Of a DNA stretch of 64,000 bases, positions 34,511 to 46,000 are shown piece after piece. The DNA is from Galeopsis tetrahit (taxonomy: Eukaryota > Streptophyta > Magnoliopsida > Lamiales > Lamiaceae): assembly GCA_963675135.1 (NCBI GenBank), contig OY776124.1, positions 14,274,677 to 14,338,676 of the forward strand, read 5' to 3'. The translations under genes were made by a program, and so were the position numbers. Each line of letters starts with the position of its first letter. The stretch's first letter is position 1. Below the pieces are notes generated by a model that saw only the letters and a program-made list of their open reading frames with translations, did not search any database and was not told the origin of the DNA.

Positions 34511-36302
34511 TGTTGGGAATAAAATGAGTTTTGATGAATATACCAAAACCCCATTTAGACATGCCAAGTAGATAAGTCATTTTTTAATGAACATGTTTTC
34601 AGGACTGTTGGAACATGTAGTCTAAGACAAGTAGAGAAGCTGGAGTGTTAGGCAGATCTTAGATGAATAAGATGCACTAGTTGAGGGGGAACACTTGCTT
34701 TGATTGCTTAAAGCTATATCAGTCCCCTCAAGGCTCAATTATGAAATGATCTCAAGTCTGCTGAAGGACAAGTATGCTGATCAAGTGGAATCAGTCAAAA
34801 GGCAACCTAGTGAATGCCAACATAAGTTAAGATGCATCATCAAAGCACCAATTTACTGCATCTTACTAAGCTCAGAAGAGTTGTCCACTAAATGTTTCAG
34901 AAGAGTTGTCTGAGTACACTTGAACTGGAATCTGTCACCAAGACAACTATGCTGAAGGGGTCAAACCCATCTTTCCAAGTCACACATGCTTAAATGACAA
35001 CTCAAAGAAGAAGTGGAAAGTGAAAGAGCCAAGTCATCTGAAGAAGCTAAAAAGCCAACACTGCTGATGAATGAACTCTGCTGAATCTGATAAGCAGAGT
35101 TGTCCAAGTGATAAGGAAGCTTGTCCTTATCTCAGGAATGTTGATAAGAAGAGATGTCCATGTTTGATCAAGTGAATCTTGAAGACAGACCTTGGGAAAA
35201 GTGCTCAGAATGAAGACAAAGTTGTTACAGCCGTTTATTTCCCAAAACAAGGACATGTCAACATCAGAATCTGTCTTCCAAGTTGAAGAACTCAAGGAAG
35301 ACATTTATAGCAATTTGGGACTGCCTCTCCAACGGGCAAATTCTCAAATTTGTCTATAAATACAGAAGTGTAAAGACCATTTGAAGCACCTCAACCTTGA
35401 CAAGAATATCCAATCATTCTAAGTTGTAACCTATTGCACATCCATACAAGAGCTTAGAGAGATATCCTATCCTTACACACTGATCTCCATTGTAAAGGAT
35501 ATATCATTAGTTGGAACCTTACTTCAATCCTTACCCCTTTCAAGTGAGAAAGTGTGAAGGTTGTAGTAATAGAAGTGGAAGGAACTAACTGTTGAGAGAA
35601 GAATAGTTCAGTTCTGACTTGAGAAGAGGGTACTAGGACTCTAGACATCCTAGGGATCAATTCACCAAGGAGTGGTGTTCTTGATCAAGTGCACCTTGGC
35701 ACTATAAAACAAGTTAATTCTAAGAGTGAAGGAATTATCCTGTTAAATCAGGGAAAGTGGATGTAGGAGCTTGAGTCTCTGAACCACTATAAACCACTGT
35801 GTTGATTTACTTTAAAAGCACTTTACATACATTCAACACTGCACACAAACTAAACTTTCAAAGATACATATCACAAACTGTGCAAAACCTGATTTGGACA
35901 AGTTCCCTGATAGACTTTAAAAGCACTTTACATACATTCAACACTGCACACAAACTAAACTTTCAAAGATACATATCACAAACTGTGCAAAACCTGATTT
36001 GGACAAGTTCCCTGATAGACTGTGATAAACTGCTTAAGTGATTTCAGAATATAAAAGGAGTTTAAACTATGGGGCCAACCATTAATTCCGCACATATAAC
36101 TCCCTTAGATAGTTATTCAACTAAGTACTCAATAGTACTTAGTAGTTTGATTATCTTAGAAGAGTTAAACATACCAGTAGAGTTGTCCAGGACAACCTTG
36201 CTGAACTCTGGTTTGATCAAAGTTTGAAAAGAAATTGCATGCAAGTGTATTCCCCCCCCCCCCCCCCAATACACTTGTTATATATTCCTTTCAGGACCAA
36301 CA
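34511..36302 (+). repeat. 3' LTR of the copia element
   Basis: 1792 bp, TGTTGGGAAT to GGACCAACA. It has a TATAAATA at about 35356. A 105 bp segment is duplicated in tandem (35809-35913 and 35914-36018). Near the end, CAAGTGTAT and ATACACTTG flank a run of 16 C (36252-36267); the 5' LTR has the same hairpin with 10 C (23817-23826). Confidence 0.9.
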
Positions 36303-37500
36303 TAAATAATTATAGAAACAACTTCCCTTGTCCTTCTTCTAACATCTAGTAGAATACATCTTATGTTCACACTTCACACTAAACTAAATGTTGCATATTG
36401 GGCAACAGAGACTCAGAAACTAAGCCTATTAATAGAGATCTTACAGTAATTGTCAACTATAAATATCTTGTAATTTAAAAAATAAACCTCCATACAAGCT
36501 AACAACAACAATAGGTATCCTCTCTTTGTTAATATAGTGAGGGCATCTATTTTGTGTACATTAAATGTAATATATCTCTTTAAGATAAGAAAATTGCTTG
36601 TTAATCATGTTTTGTGTGTGTATAATTTCTCAATGTATATATGAACTACAATATGAACCAACTCTTAGGAATGGTGAGTAATAATAATATTTCAATTGAT
36701 TACATCATAATTTCAAAGAATGTGTATTTATCTATTTATACCTGTAACTGAAACTTAAGAAACGTGCCAAAAAAATCCTGAGAACACGAAGAAAATATTA
36801 GACAGGGGAAAGATTAGGAAGGAAAATGAAAATGAAAAATCACACACAGCAGCGGCACGAAGAAAGAAAGTAAAAAAAAATCAATTTAGATTAAGATATT
36901 CTCAAACAACAATTTATCGAACACTTGGTGAGCGTATAAATGTACAACACTCTTAATCTAATTCAATATCTCTTTCCAATGAAATCACAAAATCACCATC
37001 AACACAAACCAACAAATACAAGCAAAGTCAATTTAGTTGCCTACACTCTCAAAATTTGTGTTCAAACATCTGAAGAATAAAAGTACTAAAATAACTGATG
37101 CAACAGAATATTACTTAAAGGGGGTATGAAAGCTATCGAGGTGTTGATGCACGAAGATACCGTCAAGATAGAAAGAAAAGGATTAAAGGAATAACTCCTT
37201 GATTTCATAAACTTCAAAAAATTGAACGTAAATCACACAACATGTTCCTATATATAGTAAGACATAAAGGAACCTACCATCTATCTAACAAAAGCGTTAA
37301 ATACAACTAACAACAAATGCTAATTACAAATAATAGAAACAATCTTGTCATAACTGCTAACTCGCAGTTGCATCTCCATCAAGAACATTAGTACAAAACA
37401 TTAGTTGCTTTATATACATTGCCAACACAATCCAATATCTCAATTTAGTTGCTTATATACATTTTTGTTCTGAGTCTCGTGTACAAAACATTAGTACTAA
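36303..37500. other. intergenic DNA
   Basis: AT-rich with no ORF of note. Some blocks (CAATTTAGTTGC at 37028 and 37442, and GTACAAAACATTAGT at 37390 and 37481) are repeated. 36720-37100 looks like non-coding DNA of mixed origin. Confidence 0.4.
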
Positions 37501-37735
37501 GGTTGCGTTTGGATGGAGAGATTTGATTTGAGGATGCATTTCAAATGAAAGGAGTTATAAATACATGGATTTCAAATGACATGGTTTTAGTGAGGATTTG
37601 AAATCTCTCTCAATTTTAACTAAAAAAATGTGTTGACACAAATTTAAGTATCTGAAATCCATTCATAATCCAAACATGTAGAATGGATTTGAATTTGAAA
37701 TCCATAAGCCCAAATCCACCCAACCAAACGCAACC
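37501..37735. mobile_element. Tourist-like (PIF/Harbinger) MITE
   Basis: 235 bp with terminal inverted repeats GGTTGCGTTTGG / CCAAACGCAACC and the 3 bp TSD TAA (37498-37500 and 37736-37738). The interior has inverted GGATTTCAAAT-like words. The TAA duplication points to the Harbinger group. Confidence 0.85.
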
Positions 37736-38469
37736 TAAAATAATTGTAGTTCTTTTGTTTAACAAAGGTACTGTGTAGTTCTATAAATTGCAAGAAATTT
37801 TATTAAATTTTAATTCCATCAATAGGTTTAAAATGATTCAACTTCTGAATTAGCAAACAAGCGACTTAACTATCTATTATCACTACCGGAGTCCAACCTC
37901 TGCCACCTCTAATTTATGCAATTTAAGCTGACGCCAACATTGCTTCTGTGCTTGGATGATCTCAGTCCATATCTATTACTTAGTGCACAACAAAGCGCAC
38001 AAGAAGATACGCAAAAGCCCCAAATTAAATAAATCCCAACCCACCTGTCGCCTTTGCCAACAAAACCACTAATTGAGAGAGTGTGAAAAGGATAGCGACA
38101 AAACAAACGTGATAATCCAAATATGAGAGACTCAGACTAACAATTACAAAAATTGCAGAAATTCACAAGGGGACAAAGAGGAAAAGAGGAAACGTACAAA
38201 GAGATGAACTAATAATTAAACGAAATAGTATAGATCAAAGAAAAATGAGTAGAGGGAGACGTACGCCGACAGAAGTTGTTGAACCAAATTGAATTGAGAA
38301 AAGTGAGAGAAGACGATAAAGACCTGAAAAAAAAAAAAGGAATAAAAGGAGAGATGACGTGTGGCTATTGAAGACTTACATGTGTGTGGCACCTGGCAGC
38401 TGGACTGCTTGGGCAACCTGCTACCGGGAGAAAACTGGCCCATCTTGGGTTCAGTCCTCTTTATATATA
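37736..38469. other. intergenic DNA, possibly 5' region of a minus-strand gene
   Basis: 37909-38350 is less AT-rich. On the minus strand it contains a pyrimidine-rich leader-like part (CTTCTCTCACTTTTCTC type near 38290). No convincing coding exon was found. The CACTA element starts at 38470. Confidence 0.3.
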
Positions 38470-38838
38470 CACCACAAAATATTGGCCAAAAGGCGTGGCG
38501 AGGGCAACAGTCGTTGCCAATTGGCAACGACAATAATCAGTTGCCTTTTCGCAACGGGGCCCACGACCGTCGCCTTTTTATCAACTTTTAAAAAATGCGA
38601 ACCTGGGTTTCGAACCCAGGTATTTTCGGAATATTCAGAATATTTGCTTCAGGCGGGGTTCGAACTCGGGACCTCTCGGTCTCGAAGGCTTTTGGGCGCC
38701 CCCTGTGTGCCGTTTAGACTAGGAGCTTTAATCGACATGTTATGAATGCAATTAATATATATTCAATTTAATTTTAGTTTTTAATTCTTTAATTTAATCC
38801 ATTCTAACTTTAATTGTTGTTTATTAATTTATTTAGTA

Positions 38839-38900
38839 CTCCCTCCGTCCCAACTTAACTTTCATATTTACTGTTCATCCCCTTTTTAAAAAATATTATA
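38839..38900. mobile_element. Stowaway-type MITE, left end only
   Basis: TA then CTCCCTCCGTCCC at 38837-38851, followed by CATATTTACTGTTCATCCC. No partner end was found before the next element. Confidence 0.4.
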
Positions 38901-39064
38901 ATAAATAGAATTTTGAAATATAATTTTATAAAAAAATAAATAAGCATGTTCATCGTTCATCTTTTAATTTTTATCTTATTCTATTTTTGCGTAAATATTT
39001 ATGATTTTTCATATCTCTCAATATTTGTGATTTCTCATTGTGATATCTCCCAATATTTGTAATT

Positions 39065-39310
39065 AGGTTGGTCTGCTATGGACTCGAGTGCATGTTGTGC
39101 ACCCTAGTCCATGTTACATTTTTCAGTTTACTGACTTACACTTTTTGGTAAATGGTGTTGCACTTTTCAATTATTAAACTGTATAATAATATTTTTAGTA
39201 ATAATTGAAAAGTGCAACACCATTTACCAAAAAGTGTAAGTCAGTAAAACTGAAAAGTGCACATGGACTAGGGTGCACAACATGCACTCGAGTGCATACT
39301 AGAGTTTACC
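39065..39310. mobile_element. hairpin MITE family, copy 2 (246 bp)
   Basis: Perfect 9 bp TSD TTTGTAATT (39056-39064 and 39311-39319). The two halves are inverted over almost the full length (GACTCGAGTGCATGTTGTGC on the left, GCACAACATGCACTCGAGTG on the right). The centre is TAATAATATTTTTAGTAATA. The 9 bp TSD suggests mobilisation by a Mutator-like transposase. Confidence 0.88.
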
Positions 39311-40173
39311 TTTGTAATTTGTCATATCTCTCTTCTATATTATCTCAGATTTAGACAATTCAAAAATTACCTATATTTTACCTTCAATATTTTTTTAAGG
39401 TGAGATTTTGTAGTAATTTTTTTTCATCTTTTAATTTTTCTCAGTAATTTTTGTTCATCTTTTAATTTTATAGTAATTTTTGTTCATTTAGTTTGAATTA
39501 AAATTAAGTATCCTACAAATTGAATATTTTTAGTTTAAAATTGATAAAAACTTAAATAAAAAGGAATCCTAACAACCAAACAAAATATATATATATATAT
39601 ATATATATATTCATGTGTATTAAAAAAAAGTTTTGTTTGCTTAGTCAATATTACTAAATTTATGGAATTTTTTTATATTACCAAGTAATTATTATTTTGG
39701 TAAACGTTTTATATTACTAAGGAAAAATATATAACCTATCATTTATTATTGGGTTAATTCCAAATAAATACACCACCTTTCATCTCAATATCAATTTAAT
39801 CACGATCTTTACGATTTTTTTTTAAAACCCCAACCTTTCATCGTGTTGCAATTAGATACACGTTTTTTTCTCCGGTCAACAATTGATGATGTGGCTTGTC
39901 GGAGCTCGCCACGTCATATTACACATATTTTTTTTCCCTCGCCACGTCATATTACACATATTTTTTTTTTCCTATAAAGATTACACTTTATAAAAATATA
40001 AAATTTTATAAAAATAAAAATAAAATTGCAGTGTCTCCTCGCTTCTCAAACTAAATCAAGCGTCTTCTTCGCTTCTCAAACTGAACAGAGTTCTTGTTAT
40101 GCGCGTCTCTCTCACTTCTCAAACTCAATCAATATCATAAGGGAATGGATAGAACATTTTTGTTGCAATAATC

Positions 40174-41335
40174 GAGAAAATTTCATTTTACGTCCTGTAA
40201 CTTAGGCCTAATCCAGTTTATATCCTTTAAGTTTTCACTTTTTCAATTTACGTCCTAGAGTGTCCAATTTATGTCCTTTTGGATCCAATTTATGTCCTTT
40301 TCGCCGAAAAATTGGAATTCCGGTCAAATAGTCCAATTTACGTCCTTTAAGTTTGAAAATTAATAATTAATAATTAAAAAATTCTTTAAAAAATTAAAAA
40401 TCTCATTAAAAACTAAAAATATCATTAAAATTTATAAATTGTGTAAAATAAAAATAAAAATTTCTAAAATTAAAAAAATATTAAAAAATCTAAAATTCTA
40501 AAAATTTGAAATATTGGAAATTTAAAATAAAAAATTTCTAAAAATCTCATAAAAACATAAAATTCTAAATATAAAAAAATATATTAATTAAAATTTTAAA
40601 AATGTTTAAAATAAAATTAAAAATTATACAATTTTAAAAACCTCATTAAAATGAATTTGACACAGTTCTACAATCAATCAAGGCGTGGAATACAAAAAAA
40701 TTTATGAGTTCGAGAAAAACTTTAATGGCGGATGAGTCCGAATCAAGTCTGGTTTTTAATGATACATTAATAATTTTTTATTATTTTTATGGGTTTTTAA
40801 ATTTTTTAATATTTAATCTACACATTTAAAAAAAATAAAGAGATTTTTAGAATTTTTAATGAGATTTTTAAGTTTAAGTTAAACGTTTTTGATTTTTTTA
40901 ATTGTAAAATTTTTTGTTTTTATTTTTATTTTACACATTTTATAATATTTAATGAGATTTTAAAAAAATTAAATAAGGCATTTTGAATTTTATTTTTCAC
41001 ATTTTATAGTTTTTAATTTTAATTATGTTTTCAGATTTTTAATAATATTTTAAAAATTTTAAAGATATTTTTAGAAAATTTATTTATTAAATTTTAAAAT
41101 TTCAAACTTAAAGGACTGGACTATTTGGCCGGAATCCCAATTTATTCCTCCTCACATTCCGGTGAATTTGAAAATTTTCCGGCGAAAAGGACGTAAATTG
41201 GACCAAAAAGGACGTAAATCGAAAAGTGAAAACTTAAAGGATATAAATTGGATTAGGCCTAAGTATCGAAAAGTGAAAACTTAAAGGATATAAATTGGAT
41301 TAGGCCTAAGTTACCGGACGTAAAATGAATTTTTC
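40174..41335. mobile_element. third-level nested TIR element (MULE-like)
   Basis: Flanked by the 11 bp direct repeat TTGCAATAATC (40163-40173 and 41336-41346). Ends GAGAAAATTTCATTTTACG and, inverted, GAAAAATTCATTTTACG, followed by AACTTAGGCCTAATCCA and TTTAAGTTTTCAC on both sides. Subterminal GGACGTAAATTGGA / TCCAATTTACGTCC words are repeated. The right end has a 46 bp tandem duplication (AAAAGTGAAAACTTAAAGGA, twice). The AT-rich interior has no coding sequence. Confidence 0.82.
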
Positions 41336-41338
41336 TTG

Positions 41339-41505
41339 CAATAATCATTAGTGTTAAACACATTAATTCCTAGAATATTTTCCTCTCTCATAAAGCATAT
41401 AAATTGTAGTTCTCGAACAATAATCATTAGTGTTAAACACATTAATTCTTAGAATATTTTCCTCTCTCATAAAGCATATAAATTGTAGTTCTCGAACTAG
41501 TTGAA
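41339..41505. repeat. 79 bp tandem duplication
   Basis: CAATAATCATTAGTGTTAAA starts at 41339 and again at 41418. The following 79 bp, up to AATTGTAGTTCTCGAAC, are nearly identical. Since it starts within the TSD of the nested element, it may be linked to that insertion or its repair. Confidence 0.85.
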
Positions 41506-41999
41506 CAAAATAATAAAAAACCACCATTATCTTAGCATACACCCAAATACAATAATTAATTGAGGTCCACCGAAAAAAAAATTATAGTTCTCGAACTAGT
41601 TGAACAAAACAACAAAATTATTAAATAATTTAAGAATTTCTGAAGAAATAAACCACCAAATCACCAATGATCATGGATTAGATGCGTGAGTTTCTGATTT
41701 AGTTTGAGAAGCAGAGCATGAAATTTTATTTTTATAAAATTTTATGGTTAGGAGAGAATAACTTGATTTAGTTTGAGAATGATAGAAGAAAACTAGTTTG
41801 AGCAGCGGAGGAGACGCATACAATTTTATTTTTATTTTTATTTTTGTGTAATATGACGTGGCGAGCTCCGGCAAGCCACATCATCAATTGTTGATCGGAG
41901 AAAAAAAATGTGTATAAAAAAAATCGTAAAGATCGTGATTAAATTGATATTGAGACTAAAGGTGGTGTATTTATTTAGAATTAACCCTTTATTATTTAT

Positions 42000-43140
42000 T
42001 TACACAATTACATATGTTTCAATTTTTTATGCTAAAATTATGAAATTATATTTAATTCATAACTTACTTCACGAATTTACGCCACATGATAACTTTTATC
42101 TAGGTGTAGGTTTATGAACTAATTTAACATTTTATTTTATTTTGTATATTAATATTTATTAACGCGTGATTCCAAAAAAAAAAAAAAATTATTAACACGT
42201 GATATGAATTATATGTACATATTTTTTTTAAAAGGGGATCTATTTGTGATTTTTACACTCAAATTTTAATTTTAATTCAAATTAAGTATTCTAAAAAATC
42301 AAGATTTTTTGTGAAAATTAAGAAAAACATAAATAAAAATAAATCCTAACATCCTAAGATATTGTAACTTTCTTTCTAAAATCTTTGAGTGAATATATTG
42401 TGGTCATTTTAGATATTTACATTTCTTTTATAAATATCCGTGAGTATTAATTATGAAATTTTTAATATTTGAAATGTGTTTATTTCTTAATCAATATATA
42501 TATATATATATTTTTTTTTTCAAAATTACATTTATACGGAATAATATATTTAACATTTAAGTTTTTTTAATATGAACAAGTCAATAATTTATATTGATTT
42601 TTTTTTAATGAATGTATAAATATTGTGTGTATTATAGTTGAAGAATCCTCTTCATCTTTAAATTTAGAAAAAAAAAACGAAAAAAAAAAATTTAATTAAT
42701 TTGAAATCAATTTATTAATAATATTTATTTTAATTAATTTTCATAAATTTGAACGTTAACCGAATTTGCATGCTTATAGGGTAAATTTATAGGGTAAATG
42801 CATTAATAAAAATCTTTATTAAAAAATTTGGATATTACCTGAATCTGTTTTTTGTACAAGTCAATGATTTAAAGAATTCAAACTAAAGATATAAAAAATA
42901 CATCTCAACCTCTTTTCGTAAAAGTAGAACAGTACATACACAATATTACACGTAAAAAAAAAAATATATATATATATATATATACAAAAATATTGAATTA
43001 AAAAATATATTTCATTTATTTAATTATAACATTAATCTTTCTCTAACAAAATAATTCGTTCAGTTATTTTAGTCAGACAAATTTTCTATAATCTTAAGCC
43101 ATTGAGAATTATATGAAATAAATAGCACAAATTCAAAGAA
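42000..43140. other. AT-rich interior of the CACTA element
   Basis: No coding sequence. (TA)n runs at 42497-42512 and 42965-42985. Confidence 0.5.
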
Positions 43141-43549
43141 GGGGTGGGTTTTAATTCACTTAGGGCGACCGTAAAGGCGACGGGCCTACTGTCGTTGTCA
43201 TTTAGCGAGTGGGGCCCCGTTGCCATTTCGCAACGGGCCCACTCCCGTCGCCTTTTGGTGAGTGTAGAACACGCCCTTGCCTTTGCCGTTGCCAAAAGGC
43301 AAGGGCGTTATAATCCGTCGCCTGTTCGCAACGGGGCCCACTCACGTTGCCTTATCCGTTGCCAAAAGGCAAGGGCACCCACCCCCGTCACCTTTTTTCT
43401 TCCCGTTGCCAAATTCGTTGCCAATTGGCAACGGTAGCCTGCCCTAGCTAATCGCCGTTGCCTTTTGACCAATATTTTGTAGTGATAGTAATAGATATAT
43501 ATAAAAAAGTATTTTACCAATAATATATATATATATATATATATACTAT

Positions 43550-43730
43550 ATAAAGTTTATATAATAATTCGGGTCAGGTCGGATACTCGTGGGTCGGACA
43601 TAAGACCCAGACCCGGTCCATTCACATACGGGGCGGGGCAGACCCGACTCGTTCTCAATACGGGACGGATTCGATCTGACCCAAAGCTCACGGGGCGGAC
43701 GGGTACCCATGGGTTTGGTCAATATTGTCA
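43550..43730. repeat. GC-rich GGGTCGG/CCCGACC repeat patch
   Basis: Words such as GGGTCAGGTCGGATACTCG, AGACCCAGACCCGG and GGGGCGGACGGGTACC. This is the low-complexity pattern found at ends of some plant non-autonomous elements. No clear terminal pair or TSD. Confidence 0.4.
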
Positions 43731-43873
43731 TCCATACTTCTGACATTTTGTCTTCATAGTTCTCTGAGAGAATCCGTTGAAATCTCTAGTTTTTAGAAGA
43801 GATTTTGGATAGTGTAATTTATTAGTAATATTTTAGAAGAGTCCAACAAAATTCATAGAGTATTAAAATTTAT

Positions 43874-44062
43874 CATAAAGTCTAGTATGCACTCGAGTGC
43901 ATGTTGTGCACCCTAGTCCATATTGCACTTTTCAGTTTTCAATTATTATACTAAAAATATTATTATACAGTTTAATAATTGAAAAGTGCAACATCATTTA
44001 CTGAAAAGTGCAACATGAACTAGGGTGCACAACATGCACTCAAGTGCATACTTGACCAACCC
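43874..44062. mobile_element. hairpin MITE family, copy 3 (189 bp)
   Basis: 9 bp TSD with one mismatch (AAAATTTAT at 43865-43873, AAAATCTAT at 44063-44071). Ends TATGCACTCGAGTGCATG and, inverted, CATGCACTCAAGTGCATA. It lacks part of the arm present in copies 2 and 4. Confidence 0.85.
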
Positions 44063-44546
44063 AAAATCTATAAACTGTTGAATAGCCAAGGATTTTTTAA
44101 AACTTTTTAAAATCCGTATTGAATATCTTAGAATTTTTGAAAACTTTTGAAAATTCAAATTGAATACCCCCAAACTTTGAAAGTCTAAAAAAACCATACA
44201 CAATCCACAACTAATACACCATCTAATGGGATGCATAAAGTCAAATACTTAATGGGATGCATAAAGTCAAATACTTTGTATGTATCACGTACCACTTGAT
44301 CCAATTTTTTAAATGGGTGAATGTTATTCATGAGTTATGATAAATACAATATAATATTAGTTTAAATAGAGTATAATATTAGTTCAAATATAGTATAATA
44401 TTTGTTCACATATTGTATAGTATTAGTTCAAATATTAAATAGAAACAAGTTATATGTATGTAACTGGTACAAAAGAGTGCGACCCATGCATAAATCATAA
44501 TGCTGGTAAAAATCGGTGCATAATTTACACACGATACAATTAAATA
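44063..44546. other. AT-rich spacer
   Basis: Contains three short repeats of TATAATATTAGTTCAAATA type (44345-44435) and a doubled AATGGGATGCATAAAGTCAA (44224 and 44251). No gene. Confidence 0.5.
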
Positions 44547-44793
44547 CTTCCTCCATTTTTTTAATAAGTGTCACTTTAACATTTTTCAACAAATTAAAAT
44601 ATTAAATTATGGTCCATATATTACCTTAATTAATGATAAATAATTTTGATATTAAATTTTTGTTGAGTAAAAAATGTGGTCAAGAATGTGGTGATGTTCA
44701 TATATACAATATTTGTGATTTTACACCAGAATGACACTTATTTTAAAAAATACTTAAAAATATAAAGTGACATTTATTAAAAAATGGAGGGAG
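44547..44793. mobile_element. Stowaway-type MITE (247 bp)
   Basis: TA TSD. Ends CTTCCTCCATTTTTTTAAT and, inverted, ATTAAAAAATGGAGGGAG, each followed by AAGTGTCACTTT / AAAGTGACATTT. Confidence 0.85.
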
Positions 44794-44889
44794 TAATAAA
44801 CACAAGTATTTACTTAATACGATATCCCACTATATATCGACAATTTTTTTTTAATAAAGTATTTATTTAAATGTCATTATGTATGATGT

Positions 44890-45045
44890 GACAAAGTGGG
44901 ATAGCTCAAGTGGTTAGACCACCACTACCTAGGTCTTAGGTCCTGGGTTCCCCTCATGGGGAGGGGAAAAAAAAGGGGATGGGTATTTAACTTTCCATCG
45001 AGTCATGGGGAGAGGAAAAAAAGGGGATGGGTATTTAACTTTCCA
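44890..45045 (+). mobile_element. tRNA-derived SINE with internal duplication
   Basis: Perfect 16 bp TSD TCATTATGTATGATGT (44874-44889 and 45046-45061). The 5' part has RNA polymerase III promoter boxes: A-box-like GATAGCTCAAGTGGTTAG and B-box-like GGTCCTGGGTTCC. The 3' part, CATGGGGAGRGGAAAAAAAR then GGGGATGGGTATTTAACTTT, occurs twice in tandem, about 48 bp apart. It encodes no protein and would use LINE enzymes. Confidence 0.85.
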
Positions 45046-45061
45046 TCATTATGTATGATGT

Positions 45062-45270
45062 TAATTATAGTAATGTTTAATTAATTTTAAATAGTTATAA
45101 TATTATAATGATATATTAAATATATGGTAACTATTTACTATCTTTAATCATCAATTAATTATATAAAATGTCATTTAATTTTACTTAAGACATTTTATGT
45201 AATTAAGTAAATCATTTATTCAATTTATTTATCTATTGTGCTATGGTTTGGAGTAACATTTATTTTGAAT
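45062..45270. other. AT-rich spacer
   Basis: No feature recognised. Confidence 0.4.
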
Positions 45271-45837
45271 GGGGCTGAATATTTACACCTCCAATCCGGC
45301 TTAGAACACATTCTCGATTGATGTATCCCCTAAAAATTGTCAGGATAGATGCACCCCTTAAATTGTCATAAATATCATTTTGTCTCAAAAAACTATTTAC
45401 TAAGCACACACCCCCAAACCCTAATTTCTCCCCTTCCTCTTCTCCATCCCATTAATTTTTCTTCCACTTGCCATGCCGGCCGCCGCTCCCCGCCGCCGCA
45501 GCCCTCTTCCTCTCTTCACCGACGCGGCTCCCTCACTCCGCCGCCTCCACTGCTCTCCATCCCTTTTCCTTCCCTATAAAATAATAATAAAAAAAACTAG
45601 AAACCGTCCCTGCCCATCGGCCGCCGCCCCCTCTTCTCCTTTTTTTTATGCGGTTTTTCCGTCACCCCCACTAACCCACTCGCCGTCGACAGCCACCTCA
45701 CCCAATATTCCACCGTCGGCCTCCCACGCAAGACGCCGCCCTCCCAAACCCAATCCAGACGGCGACAGCTCCACCGTCGGCCTCCCCAGGTTTGAATTTT
45801 TTGTATTTTTTTTTCTTTTTAATTTTGATAATTGTAG

Positions 45838-45894
45838 GTCGACCATATACACTCTCGTCGATAAATTGTTGTTGACGAGAGTGTATATGGCGAC
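45838..45894. repeat. near-perfect palindrome 1
   Basis: CCATATACACTCTCGTCGA on the left arm is inverted in GACGAGAGTGTATATGG on the right, with a loop of about 9 bases. Confidence 0.85.
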
Positions 45895-45945
45895 ATTATA
45901 TTGTCGATTTTTTTAAAAAAAATTAATTTTTTTCGACCTTTGTAG

Positions 45946-46000
45946 GTCGACCATATACACTCTCGTCGACAATTTGTCGACGAGAGTGTATATGGTCGAC
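45946..46000. repeat. perfect 55 bp palindrome 2
   Basis: Two 27-base arms around a single central base. The left arm begins GTCGACCATATACACTCTCG and the right arm is its exact inverse. It shares its sequence with palindrome 1, 108 bp upstream, and both are preceded by TTGTAG. Confidence 0.92.

Larger units (their letters stand above)
22522..36302 (+). mobile_element. Ty1-copia retrotransposon, Sirevirus-like, defective
   Basis: Order: truncated 5' LTR (22522-25506, interrupted by a solo LTR), initiator-Met primer site, long gag-pro frame, RT-RNase H frame, extra ORF, purine tract AGGGGGAAAT (34501-34510) and 3' LTR (34511-36302). The LTR ends are TGTTGG and CCAACA. The first 402 bp of the 5' LTR are missing, so no TSD can be checked on the left. 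A very long GAG, an extra ORF after pol and several GGGGGAA purine tracts (29786, 34504, 34685) are Sirevirus traits. Integrase and the N-terminal part of RT are deleted and stops interrupt the frames, so it is not autonomous. Confidence 0.9.
39751..41987. mobile_element. Mutator-like element nested in the CACTA element
   Basis: Perfect 9 bp TSD TTTATTATT (39742-39750 and 41988-41996). Long TIRs of about 150-190 bp start GGGTTAATTC and share ATAAATACACCACCTTT, TCAATTTAATCACGATCTTT and GAGCTCGCCACGTCATATTA. The left TIR has about 40 extra bases (AAAACCCCAACC and on). No transposase. The right interior (41560-41830) has a minus-strand run with no clear domain. Confidence 0.9.
38470..43484. mobile_element. 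CACTA (En/Spm-type) transposon, non-autonomous, with nested insertions
   Basis: The ends are CACCACAAAATATTGGCCAA on the left and the inverse of CACTACAAAATATTGGTCAA on the right, with the 3 bp TSD ATA (38467-38469 and 43485-43487). Both subterminal regions (38490-38580 and 43160-43470) are packed with GGCAACG / CGTTGCC and GCAACGGGGCCCAC words in both orientations, as expected for CACTA transposase-binding regions. No transposase or TNPA-like gene remains. Nested inside are a hairpin MITE (39065) and a MULE (39751) with a further element (40174). Without these the element is about 2.5 kb. Confidence 0.88.

Noticed and set aside
38600..38700. tRNA-like GGTTCGAAC motifs
   Set aside because: No acceptor stem or cloverleaf could be built; the same motif recurs as low-complexity transposon DNA (also at 49637).
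38359..38745. Plus-strand frame of 128 codons
   Set aside because: It spans the CACTA left terminus and its subterminal repeats; not a gene.
45349..45916. Ser/Pro/Arg-rich frames on both strands
   Set aside because: C-rich sequence gives open frames in several phases; no domain, no conserved start, inside a TIR element.
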